DNA of 64,000 nt from Aurantiochytrium sp. KH105 (taxonomy: Eukaryota; Sar; Bigyra; Thraustochytrida; Thraustochytriidae), in NCBI GenBank assembly GCA_003116975.1, contig BGKB01000278.1, positions 98,379-162,378 of the forward strand, read 5' to 3'. Positions 22,001-30,064 of the stretch are shown here, one piece after another (position 1 is the first letter of the stretch; every line of letters starts with the position of its first letter). The notes under the pieces are model-generated. The model saw only the letters and a program-made list of their open reading frames with translations. It had not been told where the DNA came from and did no database searches. The translations under genes were made by a program, and so were the position numbers.

Positions 22001-22064
22001 CAATGTACGGGATTGCGGAGAACTCTTTTTCGTCTCGAAAGTATTCGGGATCGATGTCGTCCAT
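19050..22064 (-). CDS. EXOC4: Exocyst complex component 4 (Sec8)
   Basis: 1004 residues. The start is the first true ATG (MDDIDPEYFRDEKEF); the frame upstream only offers a TTG. The N-terminal coiled region and the motif RYVECVEKFQRVYGLVFG followed by IKALDEIQGELVTYRERI are typical of the Sec8 N-domain, and the mostly helical remainder and total length fit Sec8 (about 970-1070 residues). Sec8 is a subunit of the octameric exocyst, which tethers secretory vesicles to the plasma membrane. A Ser/Thr-rich low-complexity insert (encoded near 19680-19730) lies in the C-terminal half. The gene converges with the EIF1AD-HAD gene (190 bp apart) and diverges from the SDR gene. Other helical-rod tethering subunits (Vps51-type) are possible but fit less well. 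Confidence 0.85.
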   Translation of the reverse strand: MDDIDPEYFRDEKEFSAIPYIVDTLERSRHKSATKATHLHQLGAGGVDEAEKKAYREDLTKIEAELDRIVDENYAGFTSSVRSFSSIFQEFTEAQRKVRLLKDYVEQSKATLVHRKRNLKDLWFQKIQQERVLELLSQLEEIKAAPRTLDLLLREERYVECVEKFQRVYGLVFGSDISSIKALDEIQGELVTYRERIHSALIDSLLGYLAHEDSSVGSRAIGAGSSAGRGRKFGVVDASRKLSSRAVISLDAIVVALNKLGRLQSALHDVKVSLHEQLETRIDAHMEAARRFKTPIGLSISMHSIDDVRLQNLFREVLSDFTAIFNRHVQFAQILRREDPDLADREYAVQDTWSLIQVELQQLLELHLAASSSFGENQSPSSAHESKAPAVASGETIANKRFSLGKLRSMTIEQTRPGQSSAGANVGREPICRPSSYRMLGLVASLVDFANYGDGIAKMHGKSQLLSYVQDFCTSVLTPQLQLDGLNNLQRTLHGDFALQRARDAGSGHGEGADAGFGVEADSMAVGLRRAETRAPTAAEICACRTNLGTTLCRELLRISDCVEALAPVRCDLTSVVADMLTFFIEYCGEETKRILQGRLCQSWMLKMRGLLKEDPNYLRVIAASSQDLASESKFRQAVESFTLHERSAEQKLADSLLPRVSSDASDQLLLVSQMTRLASIHGTCDLVFRSLAMADVQDREGGMHPLFLQYMHREHMSNVLERPGILALLNKLDEIAERCLFSLRTELRVRCILSLQSLPTEMARHGAKDATAGPSQSTSTKTSTSASASTSTSAVESASGTAGAALAQDLVRCARAIGNTLSATHHSYVVRSLCVLLAELVLRSLRRFHDIYVSGTAAPPQVGLGSEKRSRSRLLSRTLRRPSRTSSVTERGEAGTLDVVSSDKEQIQALMESLVVLQQTMWTILLNSYDDALTGHGQQSKTRQFQAARDQLAAFDGARRFLLCFENPPDSAELEQILKFTSESLLGAMTPNELAGTLKLFHL

Positions 22065-22712
22065 CTTTGTTGACGTGCCGCTGCCTGCAAGCCTCGCGCT
22101 GGTCGGCTCGACGCTGATAGCCAAGACGAGATAAACCAACAAGACCAATGGTCTTGTTTATTACTCGGAAGACGCTCGCTCGTGATCGAGCGACGACCTC
22201 GACAAGCCAGACGGTGGTAGCACTAGTTTGCAGGCCCGACTCGAGCCCTCGCAGGGGGGATGGCGCACGCGCACGCAAGCGTGCGCAAATAGGTTGTTTC
22301 GTCTTTTTGTTGCTTGGTCGATCCTGTCGGTCAACTCACCTCTTCAGATCAGGTTAAGAACTTTCATAATTTTCATAACTTTTAGATTGTTGAGAGAAGT
22401 TAGAGCTTGCGCAACGCATTTCGCGCGAAAAAAACGGAGTTGGCAAAATAATGAACCGACACCTGCGATGAAGCGGAGAAGCCAAGGTCTTCTTGGGGAC
22501 GACTCGATCGAGAGCGCCGCGAGGGGATATCTCTCGCTTCTCCCATCGACCTCGAGTGGTGCATGCCAAATTTGAAACTTGTGAATGCCTCGAGACTAAT
22601 CGTTCGTTCGTTCGTTCGTTGGTTGACTGGCTCGCTCGCTCGCTCGCTCGCTCGCGTTTGTTTGTTTGTTTGTTGGTCATCGACGGACCTCCTTGTTCGC
22701 AGCACTGGCAGG
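22065..22712. promoter_or_regulatory. Divergent promoter region between Sec8 and SDR genes
   Basis: 648 bp. It contains an inverted repeat with 8-bp arms and a 2-base spacer (GCGCACGC, AA, GCGTGCGC; 22269-22286). A stack of tetranucleotide repeats lies immediately before the SDR start: TTCG (22601-22620), CTCG (22631-22655) and TTTG (22655-22673). No other gene is seen here. Confidence 0.55.
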
Positions 22713-23480
22713 ATGGAGCCCTTTCGTCGCGCCTGGATCTCGGGAGGCACGCGAGGTATCGGTCTAGGTCTTGCGCGCGCGCTCTTGCAACGCGAACCTG
22801 GGAGCAAGGTCTGGGTTAGTTCACGTAGCGGGGGAAAGGCTGAGGGCGCTCGAGCACTCGTTGCCGAATTCGGAGACGAACGCGTCGTCTGCAAGAACAT
22901 GGACATTACCGACATCAAGTCCGTAGATGCAACCACTGCGGCCGTCGCGAGCGAAAGTGACAAGAAACTTGATCTTGTTATCAACACCGTGGGTTTGTTG
23001 CACCGCGACGACAAAGGTCCCGAACGTCGACTCCGAGATGTGGATCCAGAGTGGTCTGTGGAGAACTATCGTGTCAACGCCTTGGGTCCATTGTTGCTCG
23101 CACGCGCGCTCGTGGAAGAGCATGCCTTTGATCGGGAGCGTCTCTGCTGCCTTGCCAACGTTTCGGCCAAGGTCGGTAGCATTGGGGACAATCGCATTGG
23201 TTCTTGGTACAGCTATCGCGGCAGCAAGGCCGCTCAAAATCAGTTTAACAAGAGTGTGGCAATCGAGCTGACTCGATTGCGACGTGCCGTCGTTTGTGTT
23301 GGCCTGCACCCTGGCACCGTGGACACGCAGCTTTCGCAGCCCTTTTCTGGCGGTGTTTCCCATGAAATCTTTTCAGTCGAAAAGGCAGCAGGTCAGCTTC
23401 TCGACGTTTTGCTTGGGATTGACAAGAATCGCGATCATGGCCAGCTCTTGAACTGGGATGGCTCAATTCTGCCACCCTGA
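22713..23480 (+). CDS. Short-chain dehydrogenase/reductase (SDR)
   Basis: 255 residues from the ATG in GGATGGAGCC; the longer open frame reads through the upstream tetranucleotide repeats. It has the N-terminal cofactor glycine motif ISGGTRGIGLGLA, an acidic end to the dinucleotide site (NMDITD), INTVGLLH at the NAG position, the catalytic Ser in NVSAKVGS, and YRGSK as the YxxxK pair. HPGTVDTQLSQPF follows, as in C-factor/CsgA-like classical SDRs. This length and these motifs indicate a soluble NAD(P)-dependent oxidoreductase; the substrate cannot be told. The gene ends 213 bp before the convergent poly-Q gene. Confidence 0.88.
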   Translation: MEPFRRAWISGGTRGIGLGLARALLQREPGSKVWVSSRSGGKAEGARALVAEFGDERVVCKNMDITDIKSVDATTAAVASESDKKLDLVINTVGLLHRDDKGPERRLRDVDPEWSVENYRVNALGPLLLARALVEEHAFDRERLCCLANVSAKVGSIGDNRIGSWYSYRGSKAAQNQFNKSVAIELTRLRRAVVCVGLHPGTVDTQLSQPFSGGVSHEIFSVEKAAGQLLDVLLGIDKNRDHGQLLNWDGSILPP

Positions 23481-23693
23481 AAAGCCCCTTTGTAGGCCCT
23501 TTGTCTTTGCTTTGGTAGGTATAGTTTCTGGTCACTTGAGCTCAAAATTCATCACAATCACGTGATATGTTCTTTGCTTTCGTACGGGCTTTGGGCGGCC
23601 CCATCCATGAAAAAGAAAAAGGGTGTGCTACCCAGTATCAGGGAAATACTGCAAATAATATGAATAGTTTCTAGCTCTGGCTATGTCTCGAGG

Positions 23694-25544
23694 TCAACGT
23701 TTGCGAGATTTGCGCGCAGATTCTCCGTGAAGAACCCCCTCGGGCACCTCATGAAAGACGGCTGTGCGCTTTGTAGAGGTTTTGTTGCTCATTTTTGTCT
23801 TGACAGAGGCCTCCCAGGCCTCGCGCTCCTTGATGCGGTCCGTGAGCTCGGCAATTTCCTGCGCCTCCTTCTCCGTGGGTCCATTGCGAGGCGCCTTGCG
23901 GTAGCGCGCGTTCTCTTTGACCTTGTTGATTCGTTTTTTCCACGCCGATTTGCCCGAATTCTTCCAGACTTCGGCGATGGACGCAAAAAGCTCAAAGAGC
24001 TCGCTGCGCGTGTAAAGTGTGAGTGGTTCGAGGGCGTGTTGGCGCGCTTCTTGCAATAGCCCGGTTGCGTCGATCAGTTTCTGTGTTTTGAGCTGGTCCA
24101 ATTCAGAGCCACCTTCTTGAAGGCAGTCGACCAGGTCTGTTTCGAGTGTTTTGGGAAAAGATTGGTCCTGTGGCCACTTGACAGCTCGCGTCGCTCGAGG
24201 ATTGAACATGGAGTATCGTTTCCTCGCCCTCGGCTTCATCGTATTCGCCTCGAGCTCGCCAGGGATGATCTTCATCGACTCGGCCTCTGCAAGGAGCTGT
24301 CTGCGTCTCTCGTTCACGCGCATATACCCTTGGGCGAAGCCCATGGCGTTCGCATGAAGGCCGTTTGTGTCTGTGGATGCGCCCGCACCGAACCCGCCAT
24401 TGTAGCCATCTTGCGCCAGGGCGTGCATCGGAGCTCCCGTGGCGCCTGCTGTTGCAGCAGACGGCGGTGCTCGGAGGTGGGCCATAAAGTGTGCTGGGAC
24501 TTGGCCGCCTGCTGAAGAGAATAGTCGTTGGTGCAGGTCTGATGCTGCGAGCGGTTGGTGCGCTTGATGGTGTTGCTGTTGTTGTTGTTGCTGCTGCTGT
24601 TGTTGCTGTTGTTGATGATGCTGTTGTTGTTGGTGCTGCTGCTGCTGTTGGTGTTGCTGATACTGGTGCTGTTGCACGGTGTTTGCTTGGTGATCCCCGA
24701 AAAACATGGGCAGAGATGACGTCAGCGACAACGAAGGATGTTGCTGATGCTGGTTTTGCTGTTGGACACCAAATTGCGACGACATTTCGTGTTGCGCATT
24801 GTTCTGCGCGCCGGGGAATCGATGTGTTCCGGCGAGAGAAGCTGATCGCCCCGCGGCGTTCCCCGGGTGGGACAAGGTCGACGACGAGGACGAGGATGAC
24901 GCGTTGCCGTGTGCGAGGGATGCCGAGGCATTCGACCCCGCAAACGAGGACACAAGCCCGTTCGTCTCGGTCTGCATGGAGGCACGTCGTTTGCGCTCCC
25001 GCTCCGTGACTTCGGGGATTTGCATGAGGACCTTGGCGATCATGTCCGGGGTGACCTCCTCGCTGTTTGCAAATGCGTCGAAATTGGCGGCAGAAAGGAA
25101 CGAGGAGGCCTGGCCTGCGCTCATGGTCGGCATTCTCGCGGGCGACGCCTCCTCGCCGCCGCTCGTCATCCGCGTGGCGCTCTGCACGCCGGTGGACCGC
25201 CTCCTCTTGAGGCCGTTGTTCGCGCGGGCGCCGCCCTCGTCGCGCAGGGCGTCTGCCGCCTGCAGAAGGCCACTCCGGAACGCGGCGGCGTCGTGCACCG
25301 CAAACCGCGGTTCGCCCTGGCCGCCCGCCGCCGCTGCTGCGCCCTGGCCTGGGCCGCCGCCTCCTCCTCCTGCTGCTGCTGCTGCTGCCGCGCCTCCTCC
25401 GCGCGCCGCGGCGTGCGCGGCGTGCGCGGCAGCGCCAGCGGCGCCGCCGCCGCGGAGGCCTCCGGACCGCGCGGAATCCTGCGGCATGCCCTGCAGCGTC
25501 ATGCGCAGCACGTCCATCGACACCTCGTCGTCCTGGCGCGACAT
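23694..25544 (-). CDS. Poly-Ala/Gly and poly-Gln protein with conserved-looking basic C-terminal region, unknown function
   Basis: 616 residues from ATG (MSRQDDEVSMDVL). An Ala/Gly tract covers roughly residues 30-80, a Gln/His-rich tract is encoded at 24540-24685, and the C-terminal 200 residues are non-repetitive and strongly basic, including PRARKRYSMFNPRATRAVKWP and several Lys/Arg clusters such as ARKSRKR at the very end. The pattern of activation-type glutamine tracts plus basic clusters suggests a nuclear, possibly transcription-related protein, but I recognise no DNA-binding domain. It is divergent from the tectonin-like gene. Confidence 0.7.
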   Translation of the reverse strand: MSRQDDEVSMDVLRMTLQGMPQDSARSGGLRGGGAAGAAAHAAHAAARGGGAAAAAAAGGGGGGPGQGAAAAAGGQGEPRFAVHDAAAFRSGLLQAADALRDEGGARANNGLKRRRSTGVQSATRMTSGGEEASPARMPTMSAGQASSFLSAANFDAFANSEEVTPDMIAKVLMQIPEVTERERKRRASMQTETNGLVSSFAGSNASASLAHGNASSSSSSSTLSHPGNAAGRSASLAGTHRFPGAQNNAQHEMSSQFGVQQQNQHQQHPSLSLTSSLPMFFGDHQANTVQQHQYQQHQQQQQHQQQQHHQQQQQQQQQQQQQQHHQAHQPLAASDLHQRLFSSAGGQVPAHFMAHLRAPPSAATAGATGAPMHALAQDGYNGGFGAGASTDTNGLHANAMGFAQGYMRVNERRRQLLAEAESMKIIPGELEANTMKPRARKRYSMFNPRATRAVKWPQDQSFPKTLETDLVDCLQEGGSELDQLKTQKLIDATGLLQEARQHALEPLTLYTRSELFELFASIAEVWKNSGKSAWKKRINKVKENARYRKAPRNGPTEKEAQEIAELTDRIKEREAWEASVKTKMSNKTSTKRTAVFHEVPEGVLHGESARKSRKR

Positions 25545-26557
25545 CGCGCCGCGCCCGCGCGCCCGCGCGCCCGCCCTCCGCGCGCCGCGCCGACGCTCCC
25601 CGCGCGCTCCTCGCGCACGCGCTCGCGCTCGCCGCTCGCCGCTCGCCGCCTCGCCGCTTTCCGCTTCTACCTCTCTCTGCCTCTGCCGTCTCTCGCGCGC
25701 TGTGTTTTCTCTCCCGGCGAGAAAGGAAAACTTTCTCGTCCCGCCCGGCTCGCTCCCCTATAGACTATACTATAGGCCTCTACGCATTTCCGGCTTCTTG
25801 ACTCTCGTGGTCGCGGTGGGCGCCGCGCTCTCCCTCTTTCCGCCACTTCCGCGCGGGGCCCCGCAAGTGCCCATCGCGCATTCCGCACTTGCGGCCGCCG
25901 CATTCCCCACTGTGCGCGGCGCCGCTACCTCCCTCCCTCCCCCCCTCCCTCCCTGGCCCTTCCTCGCAGCCGTGAGGAGCGCCGCTGACCTCTGTGTTTT
26001 TCTTTTCGTCTCCGACTGTGAGTGACTCCGCGGAGGCGGCCGCAGCGGGCGCCGCCCGCCGCGCAGCAAGCTAGCTCGCGAGCTAGCTGGCCACGTCGGC
26101 TGCAGCTGCGGCTTCTGCGGGCGCGAGCGCTGCTGCGGCGAGTGCTGGGACGAACGAACCGGCGAGGCGAGGCGAGGCAGATGAGCATCGCAAGCAGCAG
26201 CAGCAGCAGCAGCAGCTTTATGTTGGTGAGCAGCTTGGACGAGACTGCACCCGTGGGAAGAAAAAGACAGAGGCGGGCTAGTGGCAGTCAGTGGTGGCGC
26301 GCAGGGCAGCAGGGCGCTGCAGAACAGAACAGAACAGAACAGAGCGCGTAAGAACGCACGGGAACAGAACAGAACAGACCCGTTCGGAAAGGAACGGGTG
26401 TTTGGAACGTTCTATCTATAGTGCAAGAGACGTTGGGACTCGAAGAAGTTTTTGGGCTCGAGGACCTCGAGGAGGAGCAGGAGGAGCAGGTCGGCCAGCG
26501 TCGCCATTGCTAGGCTTGCGGCGGACCCATAGCGCCCGTAGCGGTGGCGGAGAGAAA
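25545..26557. promoter_or_regulatory. Divergent promoter region with three palindromic elements
   Basis: 1013 bp between the poly-Q gene and the tectonin-like gene. Three separate inverted repeats are visible: CCTATAG/CTATAGG with a 6-base spacer (25757-25776), CCGCAAGTGC/GCACTTGCGG with a 14-base spacer (25861-25894), and the 20-bp perfect palindrome AGCTAGCTCGCGAGCTAGCT (26069-26088). GAACA repeats occur at 26322-26342 and 26362-26378. A CT-rich run lies at about 25930-25955. Confidence 0.6.
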
Positions 26558-28687
26558 ATGAAGAGGCCGGCTCCGGGCGGCGCGAAGAACGGCAAGCCCC
26601 TTCGGCGAGCCCTTTGCGCAGGAGGGAGACGCAACGCCGTCCCAGCACGCAAGAAGTCGAAAAAGATGACGGTGCTGGCCGTGACGCTGGCCATCGTGCT
26701 TGCGCTGACAGCAGATCGGGCAGACGGCGTGACGCCGCTGGGCGCTGCCGTCGAGTCCGACTCTGGATACACCTTTTTGATTGCAGAGAGCAATAGCGCC
26801 GTGCTGCAAAGCCTCCACGAAACCGGAGACGATGTGCGCAAAGGGAGCTACAACTTCCTCACCTACACCATGGGAATGCTCATTGATCCATGTAAAGGTC
26901 ACTCGGCAGACTGCTGCACAGACATTTTCGGCGAACCCGAGTATCTCCGTCGGTCTGTTGTCATCCCCAAAGGCTGGGTATGGGCTCTTGGCGCCGCCGA
27001 CGACAGCATCTACAACTGTCGCATGCCATGCATCGGAAACTGGACGCTCATAAACGACACCAAAACGATTCACGATTTCGATCTCGACGTGATTGATGCT
27101 GACGCCGATGCCGTGTGGGGCCTCAGTCTAAGTGAGGACAAGTTGTTTACACGGAATCTGGACGGGTCCACGGACTGGACCTTTATCAGTGGTAGCTTTA
27201 CAACCGTGAGTGCCAGTGGGAGCTACGCTGTGTATGCGGTCAACAGAAACGACCCACTCGAGATCCTTGCGTGTCTAAAGCCCTGCGATGGCCAATGGAA
27301 CCCGCCCGTCGAGGTCAGCGGACACCCATCTGAGGGAACAGAGTGGACCGGACCGGACTTGAATAATACCGTGAGCAGCTACAAGGCCATCAACGCAGAT
27401 GACACCCATATTTGGCTTATTGTTGACGACGGCCGTATCTTTTCCCGCCGCGTCTTGCTTCCATCGACGGGAGTTTCGGTGCGCTGGAAAGACGTATGGA
27501 TCGAAGACAGCGCCTATGGACAATGGATCGACGTTTCGCCTCCTGGCGTTGGACTTGAAAAGGTCGCCACGTGCATCCAAACCGACACGATCTGGGCGCT
27601 CACAGACACGGGGGCCCTTATGAACTGCCCTCGATCGTGCACCAGTGACCAGTGGCTCCAAGTGCCCTACCCTGGAAGCGGCCTCACCGTCGAGAACTTT
27701 GATCTCGACGACCAATACGTTTGGGCGGTGGCGAGTGATAACGGGATCTATCGCCGGTCTGCTTCCTCAGAAACGGCAGGGAGCTCTTGGTCATCGATTC
27801 CTTCCGCAACAGCGACAGGAAATGCGACCGTGGATGCAAGGAAAACCGTGCCGAGCGGCGGCTTTAAGCGCATTACTGCCCCCGCTTTCATGGTGCGCAC
27901 CGATACTTATACAGAGTACACTGTGGAAGAGTATGGGCAAGACTGCGCACTCACCTTGACCGAGGATGCATGTGCGCTGAAAACAACAGAACGCTGCGAG
28001 TGGAATGTCGACCTTGCGCTCTGCGAAAAGAGAATTGATTCGTCAAACAGCCGCTTTCCCGACCTTGATGTTGTCTTTGACGACCCCACATGTATCATTG
28101 CTGAGGTCGTGGCGGCCGATGGCTCCGTGAGCATGGAGCCCGGGTTTGCGCTTACCCAAGATCACGAGGAAGAAACCCTGGGCATCACACGCGACCCGCA
28201 GTGCGTGGAGCACGGCATCCGCATGGCCACGAGTGCGGACATGCCTGCGTGTTGGGATCATAACGAGACCGTGAGGGCCGATGAATCATGCACGGATGCG
28301 GAAGGCAACGCATTTGAACATTGCGTCGCCATTGGATACTCTGCCACCGTCTTCATCCCCAAGTGCGGAGGAGCGTATGCTGACTCAAATGCTTGCGGGG
28401 CCTTTATTGAGCTCCACGCTGCTGGAGAGGCACACATCATCAATGAGGTCAAACTTCCCTCTGATGTAAAGTTCACAAATGGCTACAGAACTCTCGTCAT
28501 GCCCTTGGAGTTTGCCAACAACACAGATCGTCTCATTTGCGGCGGCGAGTACGAGCTCTGGTGGACACAGCGTACGCGAAAGCGCCAAATCGTCGAGGCA
28601 ATCAAGCGCTTTCATGTTGAGTATCCTCCTTGCGACTGGAATATTGACGAGGATGCCTATGAGACGTACGCCACAATCTCCAGCTAA
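26558..28687 (+). CDS. Secreted or membrane-anchored tectonin-like beta-propeller protein
   Basis: 709 residues from ATG in GAAAATGAAG. An internal ATG at 26666 would give a cleaner signal peptide (MTVLAVTLAIVLALTADRADG), so the true start is uncertain; from 26558 the same segment would act as a signal anchor behind a basic tail. Residues about 75-430 contain tectonin-type repeats with recurring WxL/WA phrases and C-x3-C-x2-W turns: WVWALGAADDSIYNCRMPC, VWGLSLSEDKLFTRN, IWALTDTGALMNCPRSC and YVWAVASDNGIYRRS. Tectonin propellers are lectin-like or scaffold folds. The last 270 residues are Cys-rich and unrecognised. Several Asn-x-Ser/Thr sites and many Cys residues fit an extracellular protein. 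Ligand binding is inference. Confidence 0.75.
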   Translation: MKRPAPGGAKNGKPLRRALCAGGRRNAVPARKKSKKMTVLAVTLAIVLALTADRADGVTPLGAAVESDSGYTFLIAESNSAVLQSLHETGDDVRKGSYNFLTYTMGMLIDPCKGHSADCCTDIFGEPEYLRRSVVIPKGWVWALGAADDSIYNCRMPCIGNWTLINDTKTIHDFDLDVIDADADAVWGLSLSEDKLFTRNLDGSTDWTFISGSFTTVSASGSYAVYAVNRNDPLEILACLKPCDGQWNPPVEVSGHPSEGTEWTGPDLNNTVSSYKAINADDTHIWLIVDDGRIFSRRVLLPSTGVSVRWKDVWIEDSAYGQWIDVSPPGVGLEKVATCIQTDTIWALTDTGALMNCPRSCTSDQWLQVPYPGSGLTVENFDLDDQYVWAVASDNGIYRRSASSETAGSSWSSIPSATATGNATVDARKTVPSGGFKRITAPAFMVRTDTYTEYTVEEYGQDCALTLTEDACALKTTERCEWNVDLALCEKRIDSSNSRFPDLDVVFDDPTCIIAEVVAADGSVSMEPGFALTQDHEEETLGITRDPQCVEHGIRMATSADMPACWDHNETVRADESCTDAEGNAFEHCVAIGYSATVFIPKCGGAYADSNACGAFIELHAAGEAHIINEVKLPSDVKFTNGYRTLVMPLEFANNTDRLICGGEYELWWTQRTRKRQIVEAIKRFHVEYPPCDWNIDEDAYETYATISS

Positions 28688-29229
28688 ACGTTCATTCAAG
28701 ATTGGCTCTGTGGAAATTTTGCAGGGTATCAAATACAATTCGTCGGCGGCAGTGGCCTAATTTCGAGCCAACGCCTCCATGATCGTCGTATGATCGCAAA
28801 GTCTCTCTCTCTCCTTCCCTCTTTCTCACGTCGAGTTTAGTTCATTGGGGCAGGGTAGCATTTCAAGAGAGAATCCTTTTTCCGCGACCTTTACGATTAT
28901 ACGGTGGTGATCGATCCACCTGGCTGGCTGCTGCTCCTGACATGATGTGTCTTATTTTCTCTTTTCTCTTTTTTCTCGAACTTTCATTTGACTGGTCCTA
29001 CTTTGCCTGTCCTGTCGCATCAATTGCGACTTATCACGACGTATCGTGCTCATCGTACGCCCGACTCGGACACGCAAGGTCTTGCTGGCCTCCCCCCCCG
29101 TCGCTCGGGGGCGGTCTCCGAAGTTCCTGGCTTTTCTTTCGTTTTGTCGGCGATGACAGGGACAAGAAGGAAGGGGCTCCGGGCTTACACGAGAGACTCC
29201 GGTCCGGACAGCGTTTCCGCGCTTGCGCG

Positions 29230-29263
<34 letters not shown>

Positions 29264-29338
29264 CGGCAGCGACGTGGCAGACCAGAACCGATTCCAGAGC
29301 GCGCGCGCGAGAGCTCGGCTGCGAGCGGGGGAAGAATC
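28688..29338. promoter_or_regulatory. Intergenic region with CAGCGA hexanucleotide repeat
   Basis: 651 bp between the tectonin-like gene and the next plus-strand gene. A CAGCGA repeat (29231-29275) lies about 65 bp before the start codon. A short TC run occurs near 28804. The open frame is continuous through the repeat, but the ATG at 29339 is preferred. Confidence 0.5.
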
Positions 29339-30064
29339 ATGAGCGGGCCGGAGGAGTCGAGCGCTGCGGCGAGGCGCAGCGGCGCGCGAGGCGACACGGC
29401 AGCGGCGGCGGCGGCGTCGTCGTCCACGGACTTCGAGCACGAGCGCGACCCGCGGTGCAGCTACTTTGAGGAGCTGAGTCGGAGATGCGGCTCGGTGGAG
29501 GACCCTAACGCGGAGGCCGGGCGGCGCATGGAGTGCAAGATGCTGCGCAAGCTGCTTCGGAGGTGCCCAGGGCAACCTGTTGAAGAGGTCGAACGCGTCG
29601 AGGAGACGACCTCGCACGAGGGCTCGAATGGGATCGTGGACTTTGGCTATTCCTCGTCTTCGAGCTCGCGTCAGATCCCTGGCGATTTGGGCGATCTTAT
29701 GGAGGACTTTTACCGCGGCATGCACCCGGGAGGAGGCATGCATTCTGATGCTGATCGCGGAGGCATGCATCCAGGCAGTGACGGAGTCGTGGATCCTTTT
29801 GATTTGATGCAGCGCGGTATTGATGAAATTTTCCACGAGCTAGGACGCGCGACGGGAGAGTTGTTTCGTCCAGCTTTTGGCGGCGGCAGCAGCAACGACG
29901 GTGGCGATGACGACGGTGCGGGTGCAAGTCGCTGTTGGCCTGGTGCCCGTCAAGATGTGCCTCCTCACTATCGTCACCGCTACCACAGCGAGCAGACCCA
30001 AGACAAATATCAAGACCACGCGAATCGCCGACGTTGGGAGGCGTACAAGAGCGAGGACGTGTAA
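29339..30064 (+). CDS. Small acidic protein with a C-x-K...RxCPGxPVExVE motif, unknown function
   Basis: 241 residues from ATG in AATCATGAGC. After an Ala/Ser-rich start comes a compact region (about residues 40-90) with CSYFEELSRRC, then MECKMLRKLLRRCPGQPVEE. That spacing resembles the short conserved block of plant fra a 1/mal d 1-associated proteins (a Cys, then an R-x-C-x-G-x-P-V-E stretch), although the match is brief. The remainder is Gly/Met/His-rich (RGMHPGGGMH repeated as RGGMHPGS) and ends in a Tyr/Arg-rich tail. No membrane segment or signal is seen. Function unknown. Confidence 0.65.
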   Translation: MSGPEESSAAARRSGARGDTAAAAAASSSTDFEHERDPRCSYFEELSRRCGSVEDPNAEAGRRMECKMLRKLLRRCPGQPVEEVERVEETTSHEGSNGIVDFGYSSSSSSRQIPGDLGDLMEDFYRGMHPGGGMHSDADRGGMHPGSDGVVDPFDLMQRGIDEIFHELGRATGELFRPAFGGGSSNDGGDDDGAGASRCWPGARQDVPPHYRHRYHSEQTQDKYQDHANRRRWEAYKSEDV

